From Lateolabrax maculatus (taxonomy: Eukaryota > Chordata > Actinopteri > Acropomatiformes > Lateolabracidae), in the NCBI GenBank assembly GCA_031216445.1, contig CM062200.1, forward strand, positions 21,497,501 through 21,561,500: a stretch of DNA of 64,000 bases. Reading direction: 5' to 3'. A program made the position numbers and the translations under genes. Below the pieces are notes generated by a model, which saw only the letters and a list, made by a program, of their open reading frames with translations, was not told where the DNA came from and did not search any database. Shown in pieces: positions 11,177 through 23,152 of this stretch. Every line of letters begins with the position of its first letter. Positions within the stretch are counted from its first letter, which is position 1.

Positions 11177-12405
11177 ATTTTTCAAGAAGACAAAAAACTT
11201 CCTATGCAGTGGTTGTGTAAGTACTGCACATTTTGTGCTGAAAAGAGGTGCTTCTTACTTAAGCATTACCGCTTAAAACACGGGTGCCACACTCGAATAT
11301 CACCACTACCGTGCCTTTATAAGGAGTGCCTGTGCACATTTAAATCTTTCAATGCACTCAAAGTCCACTTATCAACATGGCACACTCAAAAGGACCTGGG
11401 GAACGTGGGTGAAACTGCTTTCCATTGTCAGCTGTGTGACTTTGTGGAGCCTTGCACTGGAGCTGACTTTTTTACCCATTTACGAAGACATCTGAAGCTG
11501 AAGCAAAAGGTTTCCTGTCCATATCAAGGCTGTAGCTTTCAGAGCAATGTTTATTCAACCTTTAATGCACATAAAAGCAAAGAACATCAAGACCACAATA
11601 AGATGGCATTCAAACCTGAAATTGTGTCACATAATGTACTTGAGGTACCTCCACCTAATATAAATATTCAACCTGAGGATAGTGCCCCTGAAACTGATCA
11701 GGTTGAGTTTGAGGTTACTGAGCTCAATGAAGATGTGGGAGACTTGGAGAGTCAGTTGGAACATAATGTAGCTGCTGTTTTTCTGAAAATGTCATCGATT
11801 CTTAACATCTCTGAAAATGCCCTGCAAGAAGTTATAGAGCAGATCAACCAAATTTATGTGCTTTCACAGCCATTGTTACATACCTCGGTTGGAAAAATAC
11901 TAAATCAACATTGTGGAGATGTTGAGGACTCTTAAGTGAGTGAGATAGCTAAAGTATTTACTGAGAATAATGTATTCCTGAAATTCACTTCTACTAGGGG
12001 GTCATTGTCAACCACTAGCAAGCGAACATCATACATTTGAAAAGAATTCTCAGTGGTGACGCCTATTGAGTTTGTCCTAAAAAATGACAGGCAGACAGTT
12101 GTGTATATCCCCATACTAAAAATGCTGCAGACATTACTAAACAATGGAGAAATTTTAGATAAGGCCATGTCATCTGAGACAAATTTGTCACAGGGATATA
12201 GATCTCACAGGGATGGTTACCGGTTTAAAGACAATTCTCTCTTGACAGAGGAAGAATTCAGGATTGCTCTTTTCTTGTACATAGATGAGGTGGCTAAGCC
12301 CTTGGGAACCTCCAGAAAGAAACACAAGCTGCCATCTACTGGGTACTTGGAAATCTACACCCTAAATATCGCTCCTCTCTTCATTCCATTCAGCTTGCTC
12401 TACTC
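11177..12405 (+). pseudogene. C2H2 zinc-finger half of the chimeric gene, copy 2
   Basis: The exon opens after TTTTCAG and the start is ATG 11204. The first 244 codons hold four C2H2 fingers: CKYC with HYRLKH; a C-x4-C finger ending HLSTWH; CQLC with HLRRH; and a C-x4-C finger ending HKSKEH. An acidic stretch and a predicted helical segment follow. A TAA at 11932-11934 ends this frame. The same frame then runs on, through a TGA at about 12038 in a SYI-stop-KEF context that looks like a decayed CGA arginine codon, into the VVTPIEFVL and YRFKDNSLL segments. After KHKL near 12330 the frame shifts. The family resembles multi-copy fish zinc-finger proteins of unknown function. This copy alone lacks six bases (the DF codons near 12288). 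Confidence 0.7.
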
Positions 12406-14696
12406 ATCATCGCTGAAGATGATATCAGGAAGTTGACTTTAAATGAGAGACCACAGTCTATTGAAGAATTAAAAGTGCAACTGGTAGATAAACTGTCACT
12501 GCAGTATGACTTTAAACTGCAGTATGAAGATCAAGACTTCCATAATGCCCTCTGCAATTTGACTGAAATAACTGATTTACCTGAAAGAGCTACGCTCAAA
12601 ATCATCCCTCTTGTGACTCTCCATTTAACCGCATTGTCATCACCCACCACAACATCAGACACTGAGTGCAGCACAGCAGACACTGAGATCCTGTCGACAG
12701 GAAGAGCATCACCATCGCTAAGACAACAGTGGCCAGATTTCTTTGACATACCCAATTTCTCAGTTGATGTTGACTATAGACTCAGACAGGCAGATCTTGC
12801 CTTTATGAAGGATGGAACACGTATGACTCTACCACGAGATATGAAGCATGACATACTAGAAAAGCTTGCTGAGACGATGTACAGTTTCAAGGCTTACCCT
12901 AAAGATGATGACTTCAGCAGTGTTGCAAAAGCACTAATTAGCAAACACCCCTGCCTCACTGAGCCTGGACCACACAGATGGTATGGCTGGAAAAACAGCC
13001 TTAAATTATCGCACAAAGCTTCAAAAAGCTGGATGTGAGGATGTAGCAATCAATGGAGGCAAAAGAAGTAAAGGCAACCCAGAAGGAGAATCCTCAAGCA
13101 AGAATATCAAACGGCCAAAAAGAGGTGAAGCAAACTACCTACCTAACTTACCTGAAGGACATGATGAAACAAGCCTTGAAAATGCCAGAAAGGTTCTCGT
13201 GGAAGAAATGAAGAAGAAACAACCCAATGGCACTCTCATCTCACAAATGATGGACCAATCATTCCCACTACGCAGACAAGAAATTGTAGAAAAGGAACCT
13301 GCTGTACAGAACATTGTTGAACGATGGCCAGCACTCTTCACAGACAGGTAAACTATTTTTGTTCTCAACCAATAAAATAATGCCTATCAAAAAGAAATTC
13401 ATGGTGTGTGGCTAGAAATCCAAACACACTTGTTGGAATGTTAACACTTCTGCCATCTCTCCATCCCTACCCACCCCTCTCTCTACTTTTCAGGTGTTTG
13501 CTGAGTTCAACAGAATCGCAAGTAAGAATCTTGAGGGAGACTTCTTTGAGGCTCTGGACCAGTATACCCCACGTTTCATTGAACTTTTCAAAACAAGAAG
13601 GGGAACTGTTGGCCAGAAGCTCAGTGAGCTGATGCAGCACATGAGCTGGATGGTAAGTAGGTTAATTTTGCTTTTGATCTGTGTGATAGTTCATCAATCA
13701 AGTTCTAAATGAGATGATCCAGCCCAACCTATTCTATTTCCTGTCTGACTTGTGCTTGTGCCTTGCAAATTACTCTGTTAACTGGTCTTTTCTCTCTCTG
13801 TGTATCATTAGACACCAGACGTGACAGTACTTCGCTCTGTTGTCCTCAAAGGCATTCCTATTTTACTTGGTGACGACTCCAGTGAATTCTTCAAGACATG
13901 CTCTGTAAGTACTTGCACATAAGAAAAAGTTTGGTCTGCATTAAAATAGAACTATATCTGTGCTGACATAGAAGATGTAATTTTATCTGCACAATATACA
14001 ATATACATTTTGTACAGTGATTGATGTATTTTGTATGGCAATTCCTCCACAGCTAATCTGAGAGGTATTTAAACAGCCAGTAAATAAAAATGAAATTTGC
14101 CACATAAACGTTGTACACATTAATTAATTGTAAATCTAAGGAGCAGGAGTCCAGGCTGAAAAGTCAGTGTCACTGTTTAAGAATATATGGACCTTGTGGA
14201 CCATAGCTTTAGTTTAATCATACCACATTTATTTTGTTGGTTATATTGTAACAATCCAGTGTGAACACATATTTAAAACCATATTCCCTAGCAAATGCTT
14301 TCAACATTAAAAATGAATGTTTAGAAGAGCATAAATTGCCATGCTGAAGAATGTGTGTGTGTGTCTTTGTAGGGTACAGCGAGAGACGAGGCCCTAGAAT
14401 GCACTGTCGGTGTGCTGACAGTTGTCAGTGAAGATAATCCTCATGAGGGTCCAAGTTCAGTAGACCTCCAGCCCATCTCCACTGCCATCATTCTGGAGGG
14501 AGGTATCATCATGGATCATATAAAAAAACTTGCCTCAGGCAGTTTGTCTGTTATTTGGGCTTACATATGCTTTGCATTTGGATTACCCAAAATGCATGGC
14601 AAATACACTCAACTTCATTCAGACTGTGATGCTTGGACTGGGAAAGAAAACCTCCCACCAAAACTGTTAACTTTGAAGAACAGTCTACTGGGTTAG
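12406..14696 (+). pseudogene. PB1 / 'SAMD3-like' half of the chimeric gene, copy 2
   Basis: With no intron, the zinc-finger reading (in the shifted frame) runs into the IIAEDDIRKLTL segment and a PB1-like domain (to about 12620). A serine/threonine-rich linker and the LPRDMKHDILEKLAE segment follow. The frame shifts at WYGWKNSLK near 13005 and continues to a donor at 13348. Other exons are 13494-13652, 13812-13904 and 14373-14696. The first donor and acceptor do not give matching phases, and the last exon shows a two-step frame slip near 14600. The architecture matches fish proteins annotated SAMD3-like, from memory. No SAM domain is seen. The role is unknown and the gene is broken. Confidence 0.65.
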
Positions 14697-15663
14697 ACCA
14701 GTAAAGAGCCATCAGCTGTCAGATAGCACTTTGTAAATTATGCAGCAGTTAATGTTCTCCTGTTATCAGAGAAAGTTTTATGCTTTCATGCAACTGAGCT
14801 GGCTTGTTTATGATCTCAAAAAAAAAAAAAATTCTATTAAAGTGTACCATGTTATGCTAGTATGCTAATGGTGGAAATAGCGCCACCTTGTGTTGCAAAG
14901 AGTTGTTAGATAATGTTGTCAGAAAGGAACCTAGCAAGGTTGACCTGTTTACATTTGTGTTTTGGGAAAACTTTTAATAGTTATAATGTAGTACAAATAC
15001 AAAACCCAAGGAGTGATGTTTTTCTGTGTTGGTTTAGACCTTGGACTGATGCTCGCTTTGGGACACAAAAGCATTTGTTGTACTTTCAGTTTTGATCAGA
15101 AATGCAATGATTTTGCATGCACTGAAGTCCTGTAATTATCAGGTGTTTACCTGTTTAATATTGTGAGACTGTTACATGCATAGAATTAGCTCACAAAAAT
15201 GTGGTTTTATTTTTGCCATGTCCATGTCATGTTCTACAGTCAAATCAAACCACAAGTTTGTTGTTTAGCTGCTGTTTTGTACTTGAATGTACAAGAAAGT
15301 GATACTTGGGAACAGAACACTTGAGGCTGAATAATAGATTTAATGCATATTGTTATTACAATAGCCTAACAGACATAGATCACACTATGAGCAATTTTAC
15401 AACTAGCTTTAAAATACATTAAATATGACAAGAGGATAGAGAACAGTAATTTTATTGTTTATTGTAAGGTTATTACATGAGTGATAAAACATACATTTTA
15501 TATTGGAGAATTGGAATCAAAAGTAACAATATCGAACATTTATTGTTCAGCCTAGATCTGTCAGTGATGCAATTATTTTTTTAATAAATGTTGTAATGCA
15601 GCTGAACAAACCCAGTGAGTGTTCTTTTAAAGTATATGTTTGTGGTGTTTTTCCCTTTATTAG
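14697..15663. other. 3' flank of the chimeric gene, copy 2; non-coding
   Basis: It contains an A13 tract with ATTAAA near 14820-14840 and an AATAAA near 15582. No coding sequence is seen before the orphan exon. Confidence 0.4.
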
Positions 15664-15753
15664 GTAATAACAGCTAAAATAGATAAGAAATGGGAGAAGG
15701 ACAAGGACCCATTCAAGGAAATTGGTTTGTTTAATTTAACTGAACTGAAATGA
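15664..15753 (+). pseudogene. Orphan exon candidate, copy 2
   Basis: Same acceptor and same 29-codon frame with stop as at 4903, without change. Identity among the copies reflects recent duplication and does not by itself show selection. Confidence 0.3.
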
Positions 15754-16030
15754 ACTGAAAAAAAATGAGTGAGTAGTAAGTAGTAGGTATCATAATTCTA
15801 AGTGGGGTTAAATTTGTATCAAGCAGTCCACACAAAATGAAAAAATTAAGTTAACACTAAGCATGGCTATTAAGTTACATGAACTTTTTTTTTTTTTTTA
15901 GTTGTACTACTTGATTTAGTACTGCACACTTAAAATAAACAAGCTTTTCTAACTCACTATTCTTAAGATTACTTTGCTTAATTTGCAACGAGTTTGCATA
16001 CTTTTTTTAAGTAAGGTCAACTAATTAGAT

Positions 16031-16043
16031 TTTACAGTGAGTA
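16031..16043. repeat. Right terminus TTTACAGTG and AGTA target duplication, copy 2
   Basis: TTTACAGTG at 16031-16039 is the inverse of the left end at 8665-8673. AGTA at 16040-16043 repeats 8661-8664. The RT frame restarts in TACGTACACACG. Confidence 0.65.
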
Positions 16044-17855
16044 TACGTACACACGTCTCCCGCAGAGCTATGTTGAAAGTCCCTCAATATTCAGTCGAGT
16101 ATTGGCTAATGACCTGCAACACCTAGACCTGTCCAGTACAGTACTACAATATGTAGATGATCTCTTGATATGTAGCACCTCCAAAGCTCAATGTGCACAA
16201 GACTCAGTCTCAGCCCTGATGGCTTTAGAAAAGCGGGCTCACAAGGTGAGTAAAAATAAATTACAGTTTTGCCAGACACAGGTTGAATACTTAGGTAGAC
16301 AACTCTGTGGCACTAAATGAGCTATAGCGCCCTCACAAATTGAGGCAGTATCGAAAGCTCCCAAACCACAAACGGTGAGACACATGTCGTCATTTCTGCC
16401 ATCTCAGCTTTACTAGAAGCCATACACCATCCAAAAGTGTTAGCCATCATTAAATGCGTAGCTCATCAAAAAACGAATTCCCTGATAGCTAAAGGCAACA
16501 ACTTAGCAGATGAAGCCGCAAAACGCATAGCTACACCCACCTGTATAGGACCAGTGCTAGTAGCTGGAGATTGTGAACCACTGACAAACTTATATATATA
16601 TGATATATATATATATATATATATATGAGCTATATATATGTGCTGCTATGTAATAGCAGCACAACATCAGGCAAGTCCATATGCACATTCTGTATGGGCA
16701 AAAAGGGGGGCAAGTATAATCACTGAAGAAGGTCCATCACATGGGCTATGGCGAAGTGCACATGGACATATTGTCCTCCCAACATCTTTGGTACAGGTTG
16801 CTACACGTAGTGCGCATGGTCAGGACCATTGCACAAGTGGGGAGGTGTTGAGACGCCTTCAAGCAGTCTGGTGGTCACCATTTTTCCGACCTGCGTTTGT
16901 AGCTGAGACAATAAAAAAAAGCCCTAAAAATGCTAGGAATCAAACAGAAGTTCAGATGTGTGTATCACCCACAGTCACAGAGAGTAGTGGAAAGGGCAAA
17001 TGGCATGCTAAAAGCAAAACTTGCAAAAATTAGAGCAGACAGTCAGTATAAAATCAATTGGGTAGATGCATTGCCACTTGCTTTGATGGCTATACGAACA
17101 CTAACTAACACTAACACTAAGCTAAGAGACTAACACATCTAATACCACACGAGGCACTTACAGGGAGACCGATGCCGGTTCCCTTTTGTAGAGGGCCGTA
17201 TGCGAGCAATGTGAACGAGAACTAACATGCTACCTACGACACCTAACGCAAATACACAAAGCTGTGCTCCAACAGGTAAAAGCTGTGTCTGAGGACAGAG
17301 ACGCTGACATTCCAGAGCAGCTAAGGAGAGTTGAACCTGGAGACTGGGTCTACGTAAAGGTGTTCAAACGAAAGTGGGACCAACCAAGGTGAGAAGGACC
17401 CTTTAAGGTTATCCTAACTACCCCAACTGCGCTGAAAGTAGAGGGTAAGAAATGTTGGTTCCATTTAAACCATTGCTGCAGAGCGAGGGATCCAGGTGAG
17501 ACAGCAAGGGCACAGCACGATCCATAAAGGGACGGTGGAGCCTCCCAACTGGAAGATAGACAGCTTCAAGATCCAAGGACAAAGATGATCACAGAGACTG
17601 GCTGAGAGGAGGAGTACCAGTAAACAACGTAATCACACTCACGTATATAAAGTCAGCTCAATACAATCAAACATTGACATTAGGACCAGAAGGCATAAAA
17701 ATAGACACGCATGTGGTTCACAGACAATGCCTAAAAGAAGGGACAGTGATGGTAGTGGTACAATGTTCACGAAATCAATGCACATAGATAAACCTACACC
17801 AAACCATGACAGCTGAAGAAGCAACCAAATTGACCCAAATTTAAGTAAAATGAGG
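16040..17855 (+). pseudogene. Retroviral pol 3' part, unit 2
   Basis: Same layout as 5279-7092: RT with YVDD near 16150, a stop at 16318-16320, RNase H tail, (TA)n interruption at 16591-16627, and integrase without its catalytic core. It shares with unit 1 the eight-A run at about 16911 that puts the YHPQSQ part out of frame. It also shares the leucine (CCTGTCC) and arginine (AAGCGGG) variants in the RT, marking units 1 and 2 as closest relatives here. Confidence 0.75.
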
Positions 17856-18296
17856 TGTCTGAGCTGAGAGATGTCTCTCCCATGTGTGTCCAATGTTTAG
17901 ATACTTGTGTGGATCCAATGTTTAGATACTTGTGTGGGAAATGTTTAGATAAGCCTATGTCCAAGGTCTGGCTACTTTCATAGATGGGTGCCCCTTGGGG
18001 GTTGTTTTCCTAAAGTTCCAAAGAGATGAGATCAGTTTCAACCTGAACTATAGGTTCCACCTTCCCTTTCTGTAAAATAGCCATGTATGGTTATGAGGTT
18101 CTTGTCACCACACATTAGCTATACCATGAGGCTTTAAAAGGTGTAGTTTGAGTGGAAAACGGGGGAGATTCACATTGGCTTCGGATCTTCTCACAGGCAA
18201 TCCATGGTGCTTGTTTTGACGCTGTACCTTTTGTAATAAACCTTTTTATACAACTAAGTCGGTGTCAGCGGAGATTCCTTCATCATCATCACATCA
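17856..18296 (+). mobile_element. Retroviral LTR, unit 2
   Basis: Nearly identical to 7093-7547 but missing 14 bp (GGCTCTGAGCCTAT) near 18098. It retains the TATA-like GCTTTAAAAGG and the AATAAA. Confidence 0.6.
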
Positions 18297-18308
18297 TCGC
18301 TACAGAAG

Positions 18309-18782
18309 ATACAACACAGCCAACCCGTCTCAGACAGCTAAGGTCGCAAAAGGAGGAAGCATTTAGGAGTGGAGACAGAAGCAGGTTCAAAGAGGCAAAG
18401 TACAGGTTTAGCAAGGAGGTGAGGGGAGCTAAACGACTGTATTCTGAGAAACTCCAACACCAGTTCTCAGCCAAGGACTCTGCTTCTGTCTGGAAGGGGC
18501 TCAGAGAGCTCACCCATTACAAACCCAGAGCCCCCCACTCTGCTAACGACTTGCGCCTGTCCAACAATCTGAACAAGTTCTACTGTCGTTTCGAAAGACA
18601 ATGGGACAGTCCAGACACAATCCCCTGGGACTCCATCCACCAGCCCCAGGCCACCAGCTTCACCTCTCCCACCACTGCAGGGGCCTGGGCCTCTCCACAA
18701 CTTCAAACCTCAGAGGCCCCCTTCCCGTCCACAGTGACACCTCTCTCAATCCTGGAGAGGGATGTTAACAGACAATACAAGA
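18309..18782 (+). mobile_element. L2-like LINE fragment, unit 2
   Basis: Same fragment and same 576-bp deletion junction as at 7560-8033. The shared junction shows units 1 and 2 derive from one deleted ancestor in this interval. Confidence 0.7.
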
Positions 18783-19413
18783 GATGGTGAAGGCAGCACT
18801 ACAAGTGACTGTATGGAAACCAACTCAGAACACGCATGTGCAGTCATCCTCCGATGGACAATATGTGAAAATATTTCTGCGAGCATATGACAAAGGAACA
18901 AGAGCCCAAGTGCTACTAAGTCAGAGATTCCCTACTCAACTGCCACTCTCAGAAGAACATAGTGTGCTACTACATCAGATACCACATGAGTTATGGTCAC
19001 ATCATAAAACAGATGTAGGGCTAGTTAGGTCAGCACAGCCAGTTCACATCAAAGCAAAAGAGGGCATTGTGTTGCCATACCAAAAACAATATCCCATTAA
19101 ACCACACCAAATAGCAGGTATAAGACCCACCATCAAGGGCTTGGTAGCAGCAGGTGTGTTAAAACCAACAAAAAGTCTGTGTAATACACCAACTTGTCCA
19201 ATAAAACAAAATAAACTCTAGTGACTATCGATTGGTGCATGATTTGTGCGCCATTAATTCCACTGTAGATGCAGAAGTACCTGTGGTTCCAGACCCACAT
19301 ACTTTGCTTTCTAATATCCCACATGACGCCTGTTGGTACACAGCATTTGTTAGTGTGCCATTACACCCAGATTCACAGTATCTGTTTGCTTTTACATATC
19401 AAGGACAGCAGTA
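18783..19413 (+). pseudogene. Retroviral pol 5' part, unit 2
   Basis: Same content and breaks as 8034-8664: linker, RT N-terminal region, a stop near 19220, then interruption by the transposon at 19413. Confidence 0.75.
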
Positions 19414-19603
19414 CACTGTAAATGCAAACATAGTATTTAATTAAAAATAGTAAATTGACTTAAATCAGTTTTTATCAAATTGCTATTAACACTTACTTTT
19501 AGTAAGTTACTTGTAATTTGTGGTTGAAAAATCTCACCAGCTCAGTCTACTTGAACTGGATTAATTTAGAAAAAGTATGTTTTCGATAATTGTGCTTTTA
19601 CAA

Positions 19604-19914
19604 GTACATTTACGCAATACTGCACTTAAGTACAAAGTACTTTAAGTACTTTACTTTTTTTTTCATATTACTGTCTACTTTTACTCCACTACATTTCAGA
19701 GGGAAATATTGTACTTTTTACATCACTGCATATGTAATAATACATACGCGATATATAATAATAATCAGTAGTATGCTACTTTTAATTTTAATATTTTAAG
19801 TATTTCTTTTTGTGGTTATATGTTTTTTACTTAATTGAAATTTTCACTGCAGGAGCTGTATTGTAAAAGAGTAGTTTCACGGAGTGGTATTAGTACTTTT
19901 GCTTCGATTTGAAA
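19604..19914. repeat. Dispersed fish repeat, copy 3
   Basis: Equivalent to 8855-9165, with a T-to-G change (TTTACGCAATAC) and a CATTTCAGAGG form. Confidence 0.5.
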
Positions 19915-19940
19915 ACTTCGCCGGCTTTTTTTTTTTTTTT

Positions 19941-20090
19941 CCCGACCTGTGGGCATGCGCAACTCCGTCCTCTCTACGCCTGACGGTATGTCAACAACAC
20001 ACCCGCAACGGACGAGGAGCTGGACCTAATCCCTGCAACAGCACTCGTTAAGGTTATTTTCAGCATTCTTGTGCTTGGCACACTCATTTG
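19941..20090 (+). promoter_or_regulatory. CpG-rich first exon / promoter candidate, copy 3
   Basis: Equivalent to 9192-9341, with the donor GTGAGTAAT at 20091 unchanged. Confidence 0.4.
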
Positions 20091-20609
20091 GTGAGTAATA
20101 TTTTACCCTTGTTTAGACCGTTTTCTTTCTGTAAGTAAGCGCCATATTTTTCGTGCTTGCTAGTAATGATGTGTGTTGTAATGTCAGCTAACGCTGCCTC
20201 AGAGCTATATAGCTCTGAGCTAGCTGAACTATATTATGGACATAACGTGTCTTACTTTTGTCACGTTAAAGTTGAGGAGAAACTTTAGTGTAGCGGTCGC
20301 GGGCGTGCTCGTCACGTGCACGCGCACACCCGCTGTCGGAGTTGATTTTTTTTTCTGAGGCCAGTCATCTATGAGTACTCACTCACGATGAGAGACTGAT
20401 CCCGGCGGTTTGTGAGTTTCCATGAGCAGGAGGGCATTCACATGGCAGAACATCAGAACAAGTCTGGATGTATCATTTTATTTTACGTTCGGCTGTTAAG
20501 TTAGGACTATGCTAACTTAATGTTATTTTATTTAACCCTCCTCACTTAACACTAGTCATATTTGTAGCTGTGTCGTTTCCATGGTTACCACGTTTAGCGC
20601 GCCCAATGA

Positions 20610-21251
20610 GCCGGTCACCCGCTCCACTCAGTGTGATCATTCTGCAGGATCAATGAACTGTCAGCGTGTTTAATCAATCATAACTCTGAATACTAAACTG
20701 ATTTTCACGGGATTGTTTAATGCAAACGTCACACATGTATATATAATATATATATATATTATATATACAGATATATAGGGAGAGAGAGATAGATAGATAG
20801 ATATAGATTTTCATTTTTTTTGATATATATGTAGATATACATATTCATTTTTTCTGAGATCTAACTTCTGTCTATTGTGTTTTATCTTATATTGATGTAT
20901 AATGTTGTATTGTTTCTTCATTTTTCAACTTATTAAAATAGCTGAGTAGTACACAATCTGCTTCTGCTTCTCTATCATATATTAGTGTTTTTATATATAT
21001 GTGTGTGTGTGTGTATTATATTATATCATACATAGCATATATCACATACCAGAATATTCTATTACCGTTATGCCTATTATGTATATTAAAATACGCCGAA
21101 TCATGTGTCCGGTATCATGCCTACATGTATGACGTTTGCAGAAAAAAATCCCGTGAAAATCAGTTTAGTATTCAGAGTTATGATTAATTAAATGCATTGA
21201 CACTTCATTGTACCTGCAGACAGATTACACTGAGTGGAGCGGGTGACCGGT
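20610..21251. repeat. Inverted repeat with about 130-bp arms, copy 3
   Basis: Same foldback structure as 9861-10508. The central (TA)n is shorter here. Confidence 0.7.
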
Positions 21252-21423
21252 CCAAGATGGCGGCCCCACGTCTCGTCAGCGCCAATAGGCAGTAGCGGTC
21301 GATGCGGCGTCTACTCTTTATATGTCTATGCCGCACACTGTTTACTTGCGCAGTGCTTGTCTGATCACACGAGGAGTGCAGTGAGAGCCCGCAGATCAGA
21401 TTTGGGACAGACAAAAGGGTCTC
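21248..21423 (+). promoter_or_regulatory. Promoter-like segment with a YY1-type motif, copy 3
   Basis: AAGATGGCGGC at about 21254-21264 and the downstream CCAAT are unchanged from copy 2. Confidence 0.35.
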
Positions 21424-21646
21424 CCTGTCTGTCTTTTTATCATAGCCTGTTACCATTGCTGGCATACTCAGTGGCCTAAGTTATTCTTTAAGGTTATGTT
21501 GTCTAGAATATGTACATTACAATAGTCTTTGTGGGTAATAGGCCTATGTTACAGTTTTCACTTGTACTGGAAACAAGATGTTTATGAGTTGTGGTGAGCT
21601 TTGGTTGTGTTAAATTGTTGTATTCTTCTTAACTGTCCCCTTCCAG

Positions 21647-21693
21647 GCTCAGGCAGATGGTGATCAATCCACAGTTCCCTTGATACCACATAA
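21647..21693 (+). other. Untranslated exon 2 candidate, copy 3
   Basis: Same 47-bp exon with intact acceptor and donor. Confidence 0.5.
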
Positions 21694-21917
21694 GTGAGTC
21701 ATTTACCATTTACCTTTTGTACTGCTGTGTTCATTTGGTAGCTGTTCTTGTCTTAAAGAAGTGAAATGATTAAAAGCTTGATAATTAGATAGATTTTTGC
21801 AAGGATTTAGTTTTTTTCTGTTGCTCTGGTATTTCAAGTCTGATACTGCATGTTAGTGTTTTTGTTTTTTGTTTCTATTTTGCCGGGCTTGATGCTAAAA
21901 TGATCTTTTCTTTTCAG

Positions 21918-23152
21918 ATTTTTCAAGAAGACAAAAAACTTCCTATGCAGTGGTTGTGTAAGTACTGCACATTTTGTGCTGAAAAGAGGTGCTTCTTACT
22001 TAAGCATTACCGCTTAAAACACGGGTGCCACACTCGAATATCACCACTACCGTGCCTTTATAAGGAGTGCCTGTGCACATTTAAATCTTTCAATGCACTC
22101 AAAGTCCACTTATCAACATGGCACACTCAAAAGGACCTGGGGAACGTGGGTGAAACTGCTTTCCATTGTCAGCTGTGTGACTTTGTGGAGCCTTGCACTG
22201 GAGCTGACTTTTTTACCCATTTACGAAGACATTTGAAGCTGAAGCAAAAGGTTTCCTGTCCATATCAAGGCTGTAGCTTTCAGAGCAATGTTTATTCAAC
22301 CTTTAATGCACATAAAAGCAAAGAACATCAAGACCACAATAAGATGGCATTCAAACCTGAAATTGTGTCACATAATGTACTTGAGGTACCTCCACCTAAT
22401 ATAAATATTCAACCTGAGGATAGTGCCCCTGAAACTGATCAGGTTGAGTTTGAGGTTACTGAGCTCAATGAAGATGTGGGAGACTTGGAGAGTCAGTTGG
22501 AACATAATGTAGCTGCTGTTTTTCTGAAAATGTCATCGATTCTTAACATCTCTGAAAATGCCCTGCAAGAAGTTATAGAGCAGATCAACCAAATTTATGT
22601 GCTTTCACAGCCATTGTTACATACCTCGGTTGGAAAAATACTAAATCAACATTGTGGAGATGTTGAGGACTCTTAAGTGAGTGAGATAGCTAAAGTATTT
22701 ACTGAGAATAATGTATTCCTGAAATTCACTTCTACTAGGGGGTCATTGTCAACCACTAGCAAGCGAACATCATACATTTGAAAAGAATTCTCAGTGGTGA
22801 CGCCTATTGAGTTTGTCCTAAAAAATGACAGGCAGACAGTTGTGTATATCCCCATACTAAAAATGCTGCAGACATTACTAAACAATGGAGAAATTTTAGA
22901 TAAGGCCATGTCATCTGAGACAAATTTGTCACAAGGATACAGATCTCACAGGGATGGTTACCGGTTTAAAGACAATTCTCTCTTGACAGAGAAAGAATTC
23001 AGGATTGCTCTTTTCTTGTACATAGATGATTTTGAGGTGGCTAAGCCCTTGGGAACCTCCAGAAAGAAACACAAGCTGCCATCTACTGGGTACTTGGAAA
23101 TCTACACCCTAAATATCGCTCCTCTCTTCATTCCATTCAGCTTGCTCTACTC
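21918..23152 (+). pseudogene. C2H2 zinc-finger half of the chimeric gene, copy 3
   Basis: ATG at 21945, with the four fingers uninterrupted for 244 codons to the TAA near 22673. It shares the downstream TGA and the frameshift after KHKL. A private change turns glutamate to lysine in the LLTEKEFRI segment near 22992. It keeps the DF codons missing from copy 2. Confidence 0.7.

Larger units (their letters stand above)
8665..16039 (+). mobile_element. Copy 2 of the composite DNA transposon (complete, 7375 bp)
   Basis: Both ends are present: CACTGTAAA on the left and its inverse on the right, flanked by AGTA on each side. The block sits inside a retroviral RT frame, so it arrived after the provirus. 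From left to right it contains a dispersed fish repeat (8855-9165), a CpG-rich first-exon candidate (9192-9341), a 130-bp-arm inverted repeat (9861-10508), a second small exon (10906-10952), the zinc-finger/PB1 chimeric gene (11177-14696) and an orphan exon (15664-15753). No transposase is recognisable, so it would be non-autonomous. CACTG ends with a 4-bp duplication suggest the CMC group (CACTA/Mirage/Chapaev), from memory. The inverted identity is only 9 bp, so the class is uncertain. Confidence 0.6.
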
